Shown here: one piece after another, positions 46,801 to 56,800 of the stretch
How the letters are laid out: the number at the start of each line of letters is the position of its first letter
Position numbering within the stretch: the stretch's first letter is position 1
Assembly (NCBI GenBank): GCA_002700305.1
Contig: PACZ01000004.1
Coordinates: 1-64,000 of the forward strand
Direction of reading: 5' to 3'
Source: Hyphomonas sp.
Lineage (GTDB): Bacteria; Pseudomonadota; Alphaproteobacteria; Caulobacterales; Hyphomonadaceae
Length of the DNA stretch: 64,000 bases
Notes under the pieces: generated by a model
Told to the model about the DNA's origin: nothing
What the model saw: the letters and a program-made list of their open reading frames with translations, nothing else
Databases searched by the model: none
Made by a program: the position numbers and the translations under genes

Positions 46801-47075
46801 ACCTGGAAGCCGAAGGCCTGCCGGTCAGCTCGATCAACAAGGTCAATGAGGGCCAGCCCCACATTGTGGATGCCATGATCAATGGCGACATCCAGCTGGT
46901 GTTCAACACGACGGAAGGCGCAACATCCATTGCAGATAGCGCCTCGATCCGCCGGACGGCGGTGGCCCGGAAGATTCCGTACTACACGACGCTCGCCGCA
47001 TCGATGGCGTCTGTTCGCGCCATCACCAGCATGAAGTCACGGGAAATCTCCGTGCGTGCCTTGCAATCGGCGTGA
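43812..47075 (+). CDS. carB: Carbamoyl-phosphate synthase large subunit
   Basis: 1087 residues, normal length. Two homologous ATP-grasp halves: first half with [46 protein letters not shown], second with [49 protein letters not shown]. The oligomerisation domain lies in between. The C-terminal MGS-like allosteric domain ends [41 protein letters not shown]. Separated from carA by five genes. greA follows. Confidence 0.98.
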   Translation: MPKRTDISSILVIGAGPIIIGQACEFDYSGVQAVKALKDEGYRVILVNSNPATIMTDPGLADATYIEPITPEIVEKIIIEEKPDALLPTMGGQTALNCALDLHYAGILEKHGVELIGAKADAIEMAEDRALFREAMDRIGLENPRATIVSSPRKADGKYDRIEGLKRAMDALETVGLPAIIRPAFTLGGTGGGVAYNVEEYEEICRSGLAASPNAQILVDESLLGWKEYEMEVVRDKADNAIIICSIENIDPMGVHTGDSITVAPALTLTDKEYQVMRNASLAVLREIGVETGGSNVQFAVNPADGRLVVIEMNPRVSRSSALASKATGFPIAKVAAKLAVGYTLDELDNDITGVTPASFEPTIDYVVTKIPRFAFEKYKGTEPVLTTAMKSVGEAMAIGRNFKESLQKALNSLETGLTGLNELSFENETKLRAALAIQSPDRLRVVAEAFRMGLSVDDVYAITSIDKWFLRQIEEIVAAEKTIRAQGLPDSAFAMTDLKAMGFSDKRLAELTGNTEEAVRDQRHALDVRPVYKRIDTCAAEFAAKTPYLYSTYEHPLFGQEKADCEALPTAREKVVILGGGPNRIGQGIEFDYCCCHAAFAMEDLGMESIMVNCNPETVSTDYDTSARLYFEPLTDEHVLEIIHKESGTGHLRGVIVQFGGQTPLKLANPLHQQNIPILGTSPASIDLAEDREQFAALLDKLGIQQAPSRTARSVDEAQIKANEIGYPVMLRPSFVLGGRAMEIARNDEDLRKFAAEALQVSGDASLFIDRYLSDATEVDVDAICDGENVHVAGIMEHIEEAGVHSGDSACVLPPFTLSPALQGRLAEQTIALARALDVRGLINIQFAVKGEEIYVLEANPRASRTVPFVAKAVGAPIAGIAAKVMAGEKLTAFDLTHANPRRIAVKEAVFPFARFPGVDPQLGPEMRSTGEVMGWDDDFGTAFLKSQLGCGVVLPAEGAVFISVKDSDKTGVIEAARELINLGFTLVATSGTAAHLEAEGLPVSSINKVNEGQPHIVDAMINGDIQLVFNTTEGATSIADSASIRRTAVARKIPYYTTLAASMASVRAITSMKSREISVRALQSA

Positions 47076-47141
47076 CAACCCCCACTTGACGACGCTGACA
47101 TTTACGACAACGATTTTCGCCCAATTACAGAGGTGACCCCA

Positions 47142-47615
47142 ATGGAACGCATCCCCATGACCGCAGAAGGCCATGCTGCGCTTCAAACTGAGCTGAAAAA
47201 CCTCAAATCGGTTGAGCGCCCGAATATTATCGCGGCGATTGCTGAAGCGCGCGCCCACGGCGACCTGTCGGAAAACGCCGAATACCATGCCGCCAAAGAG
47301 AAGCAGAGCTTCATCGAGGGTCGTATCAGCGAACTGGACGACAAGCTCGCCCGCGCTGACGTGATCGATGTGTCAAAGCTGACAGGCGGGAAGATCCGCT
47401 TTGGAGCCACGGTCTCCCTGATCGACGTCGATTCCGAAGAAGAGTCCTCCTACAAGATCGTCGGTGACGACGAGGCGAATGTGAAGGAAGGCAAGATCTC
47501 CATCTCCTCCCCCATCGCCCGTGCCCTGATCGGCAAGGAAGAAGGCGACGAGGCTGAAGTCGCGGCACCTTCGGGGGCTCGGGCCTACGAAATCGTCAAA
47601 GTCGAGTACCGGTAA
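47142..47615 (+). CDS. greA: Transcription elongation factor GreA
   Basis: 157 residues; rescues backtracked RNA polymerase by stimulating transcript cleavage. N-terminal coiled coil with the acidic tip ([27 protein letters not shown]), C-terminal FKBP-like domain ([44 protein letters not shown]). ATG 47142 has AGAGGTGA upstream; GTG 47133 is inside that site. The next gene starts one base after its stop, so the two are likely coupled. carB-greA order is common in this group. Confidence 0.97.
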   Translation: MERIPMTAEGHAALQTELKNLKSVERPNIIAAIAEARAHGDLSENAEYHAAKEKQSFIEGRISELDDKLARADVIDVSKLTGGKIRFGATVSLIDVDSEEESSYKIVGDDEANVKEGKISISSPIARALIGKEEGDEAEVAAPSGARAYEIVKVEYR

Positions 47616-48692
47616 ATGTCCGGGCCGGGACCGCTCGGACCCTCAGTCTGGGCGGTCTCCGATGGCCGCGCAGGCAACGCCGCCCAGGTGCGTGCCGTGG
47701 TGCAGGCCCTGGGCGAGACACGCCGCTGGATGAAGATCGGTCACATTCCTGGCGAAGGGCACCGCCCTGACCCGGTCGTCCTGACCCCGCGCGCGCCGTG
47801 GACCTGGCTTCCGGCCGATACCTGGCCCTCCCCCCTGTCCGCCCTGCCTGCGAAACAACGCACGCTCCTGCAACCGCCCTGGCCCACAGTCTGGATCGCC
47901 GCCGGGCGCCGTTCGGCTGCGTTCAGCCGGGCGGTACGTGACTGGTCCGGCGGACGGACACTGACGGTCCAGATTCTTGACCCACACATTGCACCCGACA
48001 ATTTCGACCTGCTGGTCACACCCGCGCATGACGGTGTGACAGGACCGAACGTCATTCAGACGATCGGATCCCCCTCCTATTTTTCACCGCACACAATAGA
48101 AGACGCTGGCCAGGCCTTTGCCGACCTCGCAGACGAACGCGGCAAGAGTGCAATTGTCATTCTGGGCGGTGACAGCAAGGCGCACCAATTCACCGAGGCT
48201 TCAGCCCAGCGCCTCGACAGCCAGCTGCGCGCCCTGGCCGGTCTTGGCTGGCGCCTGCGCATCACCGCGTCCCGCCGAACCCCCGATCCGGTCCGCGCGC
48301 GGTTCCGTCGTATGGCCGATGAAATCGGCGCAAAATTCTGGTCCGGTACGGATGATGGTCCGAACCCCTACATCGCCTGGCTGACCTTCTCCGACGTTGC
48401 GATTGTGACCGAAGACAGCGCCAACATGCTGTCTGATGCCACCTGGCATGGTCTGCCGCTGCACATCGCCAGACTGGAAGGCCGCTCGGAAAAGTTCGAC
48501 AAGCTCCACGAAAGCCTGATCGGGCATGGCGCGGCCCGCTGGTTCGACGGCACGCTGGAAACCTGGACCTATACACCGCTACGGGAAGCCGACCGGGTTG
48601 CCGAAGCGATTGTCGACAAACTGCTTGAGCGATACCCCCAACCGGATATGGGGCAGTCCGACAAAGTGGCCGCCCCGGACTGGCTGAGCTGA
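47616..48692 (+). CDS. ELM1/GtrOC1 family protein, glycosyltransferase-like
   Basis: 358 residues, mitochondrial-fission ELM1-like family found in plants and alphaproteobacteria. The N-terminal SVWAVSDGRAGNAAQVRAVVQALGE, the middle LLVTPAHDGVTGPNVIQTIGSPSYFSP and GGDSKAHQFTE, and the C-terminal NPYIAWLTFSDVAIVTEDSANMLSDATWHGLPLHI show the family, which resembles a GT-B fold. The bacterial role is not established; cell envelope glycan work is plausible. The ATG follows the greA stop directly (TAAATG). Confidence 0.88.
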   Translation: MSGPGPLGPSVWAVSDGRAGNAAQVRAVVQALGETRRWMKIGHIPGEGHRPDPVVLTPRAPWTWLPADTWPSPLSALPAKQRTLLQPPWPTVWIAAGRRSAAFSRAVRDWSGGRTLTVQILDPHIAPDNFDLLVTPAHDGVTGPNVIQTIGSPSYFSPHTIEDAGQAFADLADERGKSAIVILGGDSKAHQFTEASAQRLDSQLRALAGLGWRLRITASRRTPDPVRARFRRMADEIGAKFWSGTDDGPNPYIAWLTFSDVAIVTEDSANMLSDATWHGLPLHIARLEGRSEKFDKLHESLIGHGAARWFDGTLETWTYTPLREADRVAEAIVDKLLERYPQPDMGQSDKVAAPDWLS

Positions 48693-48763
48693 TCTTTCCG
48701 ATTCCGGTTTTTCTTGCGTTTTAAAACTGTCTGAGGCCATATAATGGCGACCTTGGGGGGCGA

Positions 48764-49495
48764 ATGACGCGCGAAATGGAGTCTCTTAAACAGTGCTTCC
48801 GGGCTTACCGTGACGCGCAGACGTTCCGGGATCTTCGCATTGCGGCGACAGCTTTTTACGACTCCATGCACGTCGTAATGGCAAGCTATTTCCATTATCC
48901 GCCCGTCGGCGCACATGATTTTGACGGACAGATCCAGGTCGACCAATTTGGCTATCCGGAAGCCTGGCGGAAAACCTATCTTGAAGAAAAACTGCACCTG
49001 AGCGACCCACTCGCCCGGCGGGCAGCGAGTTTCACCCGTCCGCACTTCTGGTCAGAGATTCCTACACTGCCAAACCTGACCGAGGACGAGCTCGAATACG
49101 TCAAGCGCGTGTCGGTACAGAATCTGGGCGAAGGTCTGGGCATCCCGCTCTTCGGACCGGCCGGCCGGCATGGATATGCTGCGCTTGGTTTTGGAAGCAA
49201 TGGTCGCCCGCCGCCGGACGACGTTCTTGTGTTGCAGGCAAGCGCCCAAATGGGGCACCTCGCCTATTGCCGCCTGTTGTTACGCGATCTTCCGAACGGC
49301 ACCAATCTGTCTGCCAGGGAAAGGGAAATCCTCCGCTGGGTCGCCCGTGGCCGGACGAACTCACAGATTGCCGAAGTGCTTCACCTCTCCCGCAATACCG
49401 TCGAGACCTATATCCGGCGCTGTTTCGACAAGCTCGATGTGAATGACCGGGTTTCGGCCGCTCTGCGCGGCATTGCCCTCGGCATGGTGGACTGA
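48764..49495 (+). CDS. LuxR-type quorum-sensing regulator without adjacent LuxI (solo)
   Basis: 243 residues. N-terminal autoinducer-binding domain keeps the acyl-homoserine-lactone contact residues in order: Trp (YPEAW), Tyr (KTYLEE), Asp-Pro (HLSDPLA) and Trp (HFWSEI). The C-terminal LuxR helix-turn-helix is complete (LSAREREILRWVARGRTNSQIAEVLHLSRNTVETYIRRCFDKLDVNDRVSAA). GGGGGGCGA precedes the ATG. Neighbours (an ELM1-like gene and mnmA) are housekeeping, and no luxI-like synthase is in the window, so it is called a solo. Signal and targets are unknown. Confidence 0.92.
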   Translation: MTREMESLKQCFRAYRDAQTFRDLRIAATAFYDSMHVVMASYFHYPPVGAHDFDGQIQVDQFGYPEAWRKTYLEEKLHLSDPLARRAASFTRPHFWSEIPTLPNLTEDELEYVKRVSVQNLGEGLGIPLFGPAGRHGYAALGFGSNGRPPPDDVLVLQASAQMGHLAYCRLLLRDLPNGTNLSAREREILRWVARGRTNSQIAEVLHLSRNTVETYIRRCFDKLDVNDRVSAALRGIALGMVD

Positions 49496-49502
49496 CCAGG
49501 GC

Positions 49503-50687
49503 TCATGCAGCGACAACCCGCTCATCCGCCGGAATGGCCTTGAGGATGAACCCGCCGCCCAGAATACGCGTACTGCCATCCGGGTCATACAGAACTGCCG
49601 CCTGACCGCGTGCAACACCCTCTTCCGGTGCGTCGAACCAGATCACCGGCGTACCGTCATGCCAACCAAGCCGGGCCGCAACGGGCGGGCGTGTCGACCG
49701 CACACGGACGAGCACAGGTGCCCCGGCATCTGCCGCAGCTTCGAGACTTCCAGGCCCGATCCAGTTCAGTTCTTCCAGCAACAGGCCAGATGTCATCAGC
49801 GCTTCGCGCGGTCCGACAATCACCCGGCGGTTCGGCGCGTCGATCTTCACTACGAAGAGCGGTTCTCCCGTCGCAACGCCAAGCCCGCGGCGCTGGCCGA
49901 TCGTGTAGTGGATAACCCCATTATGTTCGCCCAGAATACGGCCATCGAGATGCACAATGTCTCCACCGCGCCCGGCGCCGGGGCGGAGTTTCTCGACCAC
50001 GTTTGCGTAGGATCCTTCAGGCACGAAACAGATGTCCTGGCTGTCGGGCTTGGAAGCGACCGGCAGGCTGAACCGGTCAGCCAGTTCGCGGACTTCCGTC
50101 TTCGGAAGATCGCCCAGCGGGAAACGCAGGAATTCCAGCTGTTCGCGTGTCGTCGCAAACAGGAAGTATGACTGGTCGCGCGAAGCATCGGCGGCCCGGT
50201 GCAGTTCCGGCCCGTCCGCCCCTTCGGTGCGGCGGATGTAGTGACCGGTCGCCAGGCAATCTGCACCGAGGTCTTTCGCCGTTTTCAGCAGATCCGAAAA
50301 CTTGACGGTCTGATTACAACGGATACAGGGGATCGGCGTTGATCCGGCAAGATAGGTGTCGGCGAAATCTTCCATCACCTGCTCGCGGAACTTCGACTCA
50401 TAATCCAGCACATAGTGCGGGATGCCGATCATGTCGGCCACGTTCCGTGCGTCGTGGATGTCCTGTCCGGCGCAGCAGGCGCCCTTCTTCTCGATGGCTG
50501 CGCCGTGGTCGTACAGCTGCAGCGTGATCCCGATCACGTCATAGCCTTCGGCTTTCAGCATGGCGGCGACCACGGAACTGTCGACCCCGCCTGACATGGC
50601 GGCGACCACGCGGGTGTCAGCCGGTGCTTTCGCAAATCCAAGGGAATTGATGCCGCCCGTCCAGGCAGCCGTTTTCGTATCGGTCAT
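49503..50687 (-). CDS. mnmA: tRNA-specific 2-thiouridylase MnmA
   Basis: 394 residues; puts sulfur on U34 of Lys, Glu and Gln tRNAs. The PP-loop [15 protein letters not shown], a catalytic Cys in [15 protein letters not shown] with TGHYIR, and the second Cys in [13 protein letters not shown] are present. The C-terminal barrels include [18 protein letters not shown]. It has ACCTRxxKG-like spacing normal for the family. Convergent with the LuxR gene (seven bases apart). Confidence 0.96.
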   Translation of the reverse strand: MTDTKTAAWTGGINSLGFAKAPADTRVVAAMSGGVDSSVVAAMLKAEGYDVIGITLQLYDHGAAIEKKGACCAGQDIHDARNVADMIGIPHYVLDYESKFREQVMEDFADTYLAGSTPIPCIRCNQTVKFSDLLKTAKDLGADCLATGHYIRRTEGADGPELHRAADASRDQSYFLFATTREQLEFLRFPLGDLPKTEVRELADRFSLPVASKPDSQDICFVPEGSYANVVEKLRPGAGRGGDIVHLDGRILGEHNGVIHYTIGQRRGLGVATGEPLFVVKIDAPNRRVIVGPREALMTSGLLLEELNWIGPGSLEAAADAGAPVLVRVRSTRPPVAARLGWHDGTPVIWFDAPEEGVARGQAAVLYDPDGSTRILGGGFILKAIPADERVVAA

Positions 50688-50778
50688 CTCTCACTCCCAC
50701 CGGGTTCAAGGCCCGGAGCAGCCAAGGTTGAGGCGCGCATATAGCGGCAAGAGAGGCGAAGGTGAAGGGGCGGCCTGT

Positions 50779-51624
50779 TCAGGCTGCAGAGGTGGCGGAT
50801 TTTGGACCGCTGCCGGATGCTACCCAGCTGCCGCGGAAATCGCGCGACGGTTCCAGTTGATTGGTCAGGCCAATCAGGCTTTCCCCCTGCCCCAGGATGA
50901 TGTGCCCGCCCGGCACAAGCTGAGCTGCCAGATTGTCCGCAACCCGGCTACGGGCAGACCGGTCCATGCCGGACAGGACATTGCGGCACAGGATGACGTC
51001 GAACTTGCCGAGGCCGCCAGCGCTTTCCAGCAGATTGTGCTGGCGGAAGCTGACCTTGCTGCGCAGGGCCTCCGAAATCTCCCACTGGCCACTGTCGGTA
51101 CGGGTGAAATGCTCCATCAGCCTGTGGATGGAGAGGCCTTTCTGGACTTCGTAATGCCCGAACCTGCCAGCGCGAGCCCGTTCGACAGTTGCCTTGCAAA
51201 GATCGGTGGACAGGATCTCGATCTTCGCGCCGCGCAGGGCCGCTGGCGGGTCATCCTCCAGCAGCATGGCGAGCGAATAGGCTTCCTGGCCCGTCGAGCC
51301 GCCAGCAATCCAGACCTTCAGCCGGCCCGTATTGCCCGCTTTCAGACGCATCGGCAGGATGTCGGTGACCAGCCGGTGCAGCGTGTCCCGCTCCCGGAAG
51401 AACCATGTATCCTTGGAAACCAGCGCCGCGGCACATTCTGCAGCGAACACCGGATTGGCCCGCGATTTCAGGCAGTGAACCAGATCCTCGAGCGATCCGA
51501 AGCCTTCACGGCGTGCAATCGGCGCAAGCCGGGCTTCAATCAGGTAGGATTTTGATCGCGGAATCGCCTGACCCGACCCTTTCAGGGCCAGATCTGCCAA
51601 TTCGTTGAATACCCCATCCTGCAT
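50779..51624 (-). CDS. cheR: Chemotaxis protein methyltransferase CheR
   Basis: 281 residues. CheR methylates glutamates on chemoreceptors using SAM. The N-terminal helical domain (YLIEARLAPIARREGFGSLEDLVHCL, VSKDTWFFRERD) is followed by the SAM site LKVWIAGGSTGQEAYSLAMLLED and FDVILCRNVLSGMD. ATG 51624 has GGAGCG upstream. It lies before the CheY-like gene on the same strand, with 68 bases between. The rest of a chemotaxis operon is not here. The tail shows no tetratricopeptide receptor-binding part. Confidence 0.93.
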   Translation of the reverse strand: MQDGVFNELADLALKGSGQAIPRSKSYLIEARLAPIARREGFGSLEDLVHCLKSRANPVFAAECAAALVSKDTWFFRERDTLHRLVTDILPMRLKAGNTGRLKVWIAGGSTGQEAYSLAMLLEDDPPAALRGAKIEILSTDLCKATVERARAGRFGHYEVQKGLSIHRLMEHFTRTDSGQWEISEALRSKVSFRQHNLLESAGGLGKFDVILCRNVLSGMDRSARSRVADNLAAQLVPGGHIILGQGESLIGLTNQLEPSRDFRGSWVASGSGPKSATSAA

Positions 51625-51692
51625 AATTCGCTCCGGTCCCGGGCTGATGCGTTGCAAAAGTTACCGGTACAGCAAGGATTGTTAAGAAATAC

Positions 51693-52058
51693 TTAGATCA
51701 GCCCGACTTCGGCAAACTTGCTTTCGAGAATTTCGGCGTCGAAGGGCTTCATAATAAACTCGTCGGCACCCGACCTGAGGGCCTCGCCAACGTGTTCGGC
51801 ATCATTCTCGATTGAGCAGAACATGACAACCGGCTTTTTCCCGCCTTCTTCCCGGCGAAGGGCGCGAAGAAAGTCGAGTCCGTTCATGACCGGCATGTTC
51901 CAGTCCAGCAGGACGGCGTCCGGCATCTGTTTACGGCAAATATCCAGCGCTTCCGAGCCATTGCCGGCCTCCGTTACTTCAAAGCGCATGTCCTTGATAA
52001 TACGGGCAGCCACCTTCCGAACCACCCGCGAGTCGTCAACGATCAGACACGTTTTCAT
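51693..52058 (-). CDS. Single-domain CheY-like response regulator
   Basis: 121 residues, receiver domain only. Asp8/Asp9, phosphoacceptor Asp52 (LLDWNMPVM) and Lys104 (IMKPFD) are all present. In the CheY activation position a Ser82 follows Cys81. There is no output domain, so it may signal like CheY or CpdR/DivK; it lies between cheR and chpT, so both chemotaxis and cell-cycle relays are possible. It does not carry the DivK-type N-terminus. ChpT is the phosphotransferase for CtrA and CpdR, so a link is thinkable. Confidence 0.9.
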   Translation of the reverse strand: MKTCLIVDDSRVVRKVAARIIKDMRFEVTEAGNGSEALDICRKQMPDAVLLDWNMPVMNGLDFLRALRREEGGKKPVVMFCSIENDAEHVGEALRSGADEFIMKPFDAEILESKFAEVGLI

Positions 52059-52145
52059 GAACTACATCCCCACTGGGAACCCAACTCCCGACGCTCGCCG
52101 AAGTGTCTTAACATAAACTTTCCATCCCCGCATGATGAAGCAGGC

Positions 52146-52793
52146 TCAGCCTTCGGCGCGCAGTCCCGTAACCATGAAGATGACCTGGTTCTCGCTGGAC
52201 TTGGCGGTCAGCTCGCCAGCGAGGCCATCCGAGATCATTTTGGTGAAAAGCGCCTGAATGTTTTCCGCCCGCCAGCCCTCTTCCGGCTCGGTGCCTTCGA
52301 TCGCCGCCGTTACCTCGCTCTTCAGGCGGGCGCGGTCGCCCTTCGCGGTCAGGGTGATGGTCAGCCCGCCCGCTTCGCTGCGGATACGGACGCTGACCAC
52401 GCCGCCGCGCGGAAGGGACTCTACCGCCATCATGACGAGGTTCATCATCAGGCGCGCATGAGAAAAGCTCAGATGATCGGCCTGTATATCCCACTCCACA
52501 CTCGGCTTGTGGCTCTTGACGAAGGCTTCGGTAATCTTGCGGGCTTCGTGAATGTCCGCCGCGCCGGCATTCAGACCGATGGAACCGAATGCGTAGCGAA
52601 GGAACTGGATACGCGCGGCCGCTTTCTCCGCCCCGTCATGCAGCAGCGCTTCGGCCTGCTCTTTCATTTCATGGTCCCCCGGCTCGCCCATGAGGTCGAG
52701 CGCGTTGGTGACCGAGGACACCGGCGAGACAAGGTCGTGGCAAATACGCGACGCAACGTACGCCGAAAGGCGCGCAGGATCGATCGATGACAT
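52146..52793 (-). CDS. chpT: Histidine phosphotransferase ChpT
   Basis: 215 residues from ATG 52793. ChpT passes phosphate from CckA to CtrA and CpdR. The phospho-His is His19 in ASRICHDLVSPVSSVTNALDLM. The rest is the degenerate histidine-kinase CA-like domain (SFSHARLMMNLVMMAVESLPRGGVVSVRIR, GDRARLKSEVTAAIEG, EEGWRAENIQALFTKMISDG). It is on the same strand as cheY-like and cheR, 87 bases upstream of the cheY-like gene. With ctrA and sciP in the window, most of the CtrA relay except CckA is present. Confidence 0.93.
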   Translation of the reverse strand: MSSIDPARLSAYVASRICHDLVSPVSSVTNALDLMGEPGDHEMKEQAEALLHDGAEKAAARIQFLRYAFGSIGLNAGAADIHEARKITEAFVKSHKPSVEWDIQADHLSFSHARLMMNLVMMAVESLPRGGVVSVRIRSEAGGLTITLTAKGDRARLKSEVTAAIEGTEPEEGWRAENIQALFTKMISDGLAGELTAKSSENQVIFMVTGLRAEG

Positions 52794-52895
52794 AGTCAGC
52801 CCTGTAGGTAATAGTGTGGCAATGGCGGCAGGATTGGGTGCTCCGCCGTCTCTGTCAATCAAAGCTGCGTGAAGTTCCCGTCACAGCGGCAGAGA

Positions 52896-53135
52896 TCACA
52901 CCGAAGGGTCATCCGGACGGTCAATATCGTCATGGCCCGAGCGGGCGGAATAAAATGTGAGGAAAAACAATCCACCGGAGAGACCAACGGTCATCACGGC
53001 CCCGATGATATAGGCTGCCCAGCCATGCCCGCTGATCCCGTCGGATCCTCCCATCCAGAAACGTGGCATGACGGCCAGTACAACTGCGAGAACAGCAAGA
53101 CAGGCGAAAACGATGGCGATGGCTTTGCGTGACAT
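52896..53135 (-). CDS. Small membrane protein with two transmembrane helices
   Basis: 79 residues. Two membrane helices: about 5-23 (AIAIVFACLAVLAVVLAVM) and about 41-64 (AYIIGAVMTVGLSGGLFFLTFYS), joined by a Gly-rich loop (GGSDGISGHG), with an acidic soluble tail. It looks like a small accessory membrane protein of unknown role. It lies between chpT and ydbL on the same strand; distance to ydbL is 44 bases. Confidence 0.75.
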   Translation of the reverse strand: MSRKAIAIVFACLAVLAVVLAVMPRFWMGGSDGISGHGWAAYIIGAVMTVGLSGGLFFLTFYSARSGHDDIDRPDDPSV

Positions 53136-53179
53136 GCGCCCTACCCTAGAGCCGCGGCCGGGGCGGGCAAGTCACGATA

Positions 53180-53527
53180 TCATTTGCGTTTCCAGACGCC
53201 GGACTCGTCCATGTAATACTCGCCGGCATCGAGCTTCTCGATCTGCTTTTCGCCGGTCAGTCGGGCAACCTGCGCCGGGGTCGTGCCGGTCTGCGCCGCA
53301 ACTTCGGCATATTTGGCCGCGCGGCGATTGTTGATCTCGTTCACTTTGCGAACCAGCGATGGGTCTGCCGTGCCGACCACACCGAGAAGGCCATCAATGG
53401 TCTCTCCCACCTGCCCCGCATCGATTGCGGCATCGATCACCGGGTCACCGGCAAAAGCGGCAGGTGCCATTGCAAAGGATGCAATGGCGAAAACGGTAGC
53501 AGCTGCGAATGTACGAAGGGATGTCAT
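53180..53527 (-). CDS. ydbL: YdbL family (DUF1318) periplasmic protein
   Basis: 115 residues with a signal peptide (MTSLRTFAAATVFAIASFAMAPAAFA) and the DUF1318 domain. It has GLLGVVGTADPSLVRKVNEINNRRAAKYAEVAAQTG, the VARLTGEKQIEKLDAGEYYMDESGVWKRK end and the expected size. YdbL is the periplasmic chaperone-like partner that modulates the YdbH-YnbE bridge. The gene is adjacent to ynbE (20 bases) and ydbH (reading order ydbH-ynbE-ydbL, minus strand). Confidence 0.92.
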   Translation of the reverse strand: MTSLRTFAAATVFAIASFAMAPAAFAGDPVIDAAIDAGQVGETIDGLLGVVGTADPSLVRKVNEINNRRAAKYAEVAAQTGTTPAQVARLTGEKQIEKLDAGEYYMDESGVWKRK

Positions 53528-53546
53528 GCTGTCTCTCCTCTCTTCG

Positions 53547-53732
53547 CTAGAACAGGTCCGGATTGTCTGCGATCAGCTCTTCGACTTCCTTGTCGAGGAT
53601 GATGCGGACCTCCTGGGTAATGTTCAGATCGATTTTGATCGGCTTGTCCGACGGTTCAATCTTTATCGTATGCGTGCAGGCGGCCAGGATAGCAAATCCG
53701 GCGCCGGCGAGGAGCGTGTTTCGTAAGGTCAT
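53547..53732 (-). CDS. ynbE: YnbE-like outer membrane lipoprotein
   Basis: 61 residues, tiny lipoprotein with lipobox LAAC (acylated Cys at residue 19). The mature part (THTIKIEPSDKPIKIDLNITQEVRIILDKEVEELIADNPDLF) forms the beta-strand and helix that add to the end of YdbH. It is the outer-membrane anchor of the YdbH-YnbE lipid bridge. Position between ydbH and ydbL confirms the call. Confidence 0.93.
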   Translation of the reverse strand: MTLRNTLLAGAGFAILAACTHTIKIEPSDKPIKIDLNITQEVRIILDKEVEELIADNPDLF

Positions 53733-53809
53733 GGGCGTGATGGCCTCCTTGGATCTGAGGCCACCATGCCATGACCCGGCTTAACGTCAATCAAGGACAT
53801 GGTTGTTCG

Positions 53810-56800
53810 TCATTCATCTTCCGAGATTTTGAGCCCGCGGTCCGTCAAAACCTCCTCGACCACAAAATCCGTGAGTTTCTGCTGATTGGTGTAGAACTGG
53901 CTGGAGCGGAACAGTTCTGCCAGGGCCGAGTCCACGGCAATGTTGAACTCGAATGGCTGGCCTTTCAGGATGTGGGCATTCTGTCCGTAGGTGATGTCAT
54001 TCCGGCTTTTACCAGCCAGTTTCAAGGTGATCTTCACCCGGTCGGCGACGTCTCCATCGAGCCCGACTTCCAGCACCGTGAAATCGAAATCCTTCAGAGC
54101 CTCGAAGGCCAGCCGGACATTGGCGTCGGCTTGCGCGGCGGAGTCTGCGGCGTTGCCAAGATAGGCGACCCGCCCGCCGCCATCGTCGGCCAGAAGACGC
54201 GCATCCCGGATAAGGACTTTTGATCGCTCCACATCGATTGGGAACCTGCCAGAGACGCTGCCTTCGGCCTCGATCTTGGGCAGTTTCAGGATACGGACGA
54301 GTTCCGCAAGATCGATTGCATCCGCCGTGACCTCGACATGTTGCGTGTCCGCACCGAGCGTCCAGTCGAACGGTGAGAGCGCAAGCTTGCCGCCGGCGAA
54401 TGGGAAGGCAGCCGACTCGACTACCAGAACTTTTCCGCCGGACAAGGCGAACACGATACGACCATCCCTCAGGGGGACGCCCGGATTCATGCCGCCAATC
54501 GTCAACACCTGGGTCGGCGCGGTGGAGAGGGTGAACAAATCATCGAAATGGACCGAACCATTGACATTCTCGACCCGGCCAAGCCGTGTTGTCTGGAAGC
54601 CGAAATCCGAGACCGATACATCCGCTATTCCGGCAAGGCGTCCGCCATCGATCACTACGTCCGATACGGCTGCCATACGGCCTGACGCATCCGTGTAAAC
54701 ACCGCGCAGAAGCTCCGACAACATCACAGGCTGCAAGCCGCCCTTGCGGAATTCCAGCGGCCGTGTCGCCACACGCGCCGTCCCGTCAAGGGTCAGGACA
54801 TTGATGTCGGCTGTAATCTCCCCGACCCCAACATCATTCGCCTGCAGACGAAGCGGACCGCTCAGGGCCAGCTGCCACTCATGCATCTCGGCTGTCAGGT
54901 CTGCAAGAAGCGGCTGGTAGACGGGATCATCCCGAAAATCACGGATCAGGACTGAGCTGCCCGCCAGGTCACCCGACAGCCCACCGGATCCGATCTCCCC
55001 ATCGAAACGGATTTCCCCGGCGGTGACTTTTGCCGGAATCAGCGTTCCGCCAAACACCGTGCTGCCAAGCGTTGCGGAGAGTGCAGGCGTCTTGCCTTTC
55101 GCTGTGACGAGCCGAACGCGCGGACCTGCACCATCAACCGACAAGGTGCGGTCGCCGATATCCATTGGCAGGCCAATATCAGGAGACGACAGCGACAGGC
55201 TGAATTGCTTGCTGACAGACCAGTCGACTGCCGCATCGCTCAGATTGAGCACCCCGGTGACGGACTTGGACTGAAACGGCCAGGACACGTTACCAAGAGA
55301 CGCCGTGCCCGCCGCATCACCGGCACCGGGTTTCATGAAGACGCCCCTGCGTGGGCAGAAGTTCAGCCGGTTTGGCTGGAAGACAACCCCGCCAAGCGTC
55401 AGCCCTTGCGTTTCAAAAGTCAGGCAAGGGTCGTTGATGGGTTCGACACGCAACCCCGTCTCTGTATTACTCACCTGCACGGTGCCGGTCAGCCGCGAAT
55501 GGTCGAGAGTCAGGCCAAGCACCGGCCCGGACAGGGTCACCGCCCCGCCTGCGGTCACATGAAGGTCTTCTGGCCTTGAACGGACCTGAAGCGCGTCCAG
55601 ATCAACGCCAAACTGCGTTCCGTTCACGGACCATGGTGAGAGCTCGACCGACTTGGCAGCAAGAAGCAGCCCATCCGGCCCGAAGGTCAGCGCGTCCAGG
55701 TCCGTCACCAGTTCAGGGGCACCGCCGCCCTGCAGTGAAAGACGGCCAGTAATCGACGCCTGCCCGTGATGAAGGCTGAACCAGGGCGCGTCAGTGCGCT
55801 GGGAAACCGTCAGCTTCAGCCCGCTTTTCGATGCCAGCAATGCAGTGTCCTGTGCATCGAAGGCCAGGCCATTCTCAGAAAGGCTGACCGTCACGTTCGT
55901 TTCTGCGTCAAACGCAGACAAGGCCCGCCGGAAAGCTACCCTCAGACTGTCGCCATGGGCCGTCAGGGGCACGGGCAATTTCACACGGCTCAGCAGGGGT
56001 TCGGCAGTCTCCTCTGACAGCGCTGTCCCGGTCGTGGCAACCGGTCCTGCAAATCGCAAACCGTCTGCTTTTGACCAGGAGACATCCCCCACGGCAGAAA
56101 CCTGGTCGGCCCGCCCCTGAGGGACTGTGGCAGACAACAGGCTCACTTCCAGCGGCCCTGCGAAGACATCATCCGACTTCCGAAGGGAGGTTTCGAGGCG
56201 CGCAGCCTCAGCAGCATAGGCCGCCCAATGCACCTTCCCCGCATCCAATTGCATGTCCGCTTCGGTCAGGGCGTCGAGTACACCGTCGATCGACACGTCT
56301 GCCAGACGATGCAGTTTCGCATGCCCGCCGGTTTGCAGCGCGGTCAGTTCAAACCCCTTGCCCGTCGCTTCTGCGATCTGGCCGTCCCAGACAAGTTGCG
56401 CCGGCGCGTCATCCGTGATGCCCGCCTCAAGACTGGCAACAAGCTCTGCATCCGTCAGGTTCACATCGTCCGTGCGCAATGCTTCGAGGGTGACATTTAC
56501 GCGCCCTTCAAGCTGGCCATCCCTTGCTGTCAGTTCAGCCACGCCGCCAGACCAGCGGACATATCCCTGAGGTTCGTCCAGGCTGGCCGGCTCGAGAACG
56601 AGGGAGGCCTGCCCGTTTTGCGGAAACTGCCCGCTCGCCGTGAAATTGGCGCGGACGTCTCCGGCACTCGTTCCGATCAGGATACGGCCATCGCGAATGT
56701 CGAGGACGGGCAAGGCTGCGCTGCCGCCACCTCCGGCGCCGGACGGCACAAGCCGCTCCAGCCCGTAAAAGCCGATCTGCCCGTCGGACAGCGCTCCGCG

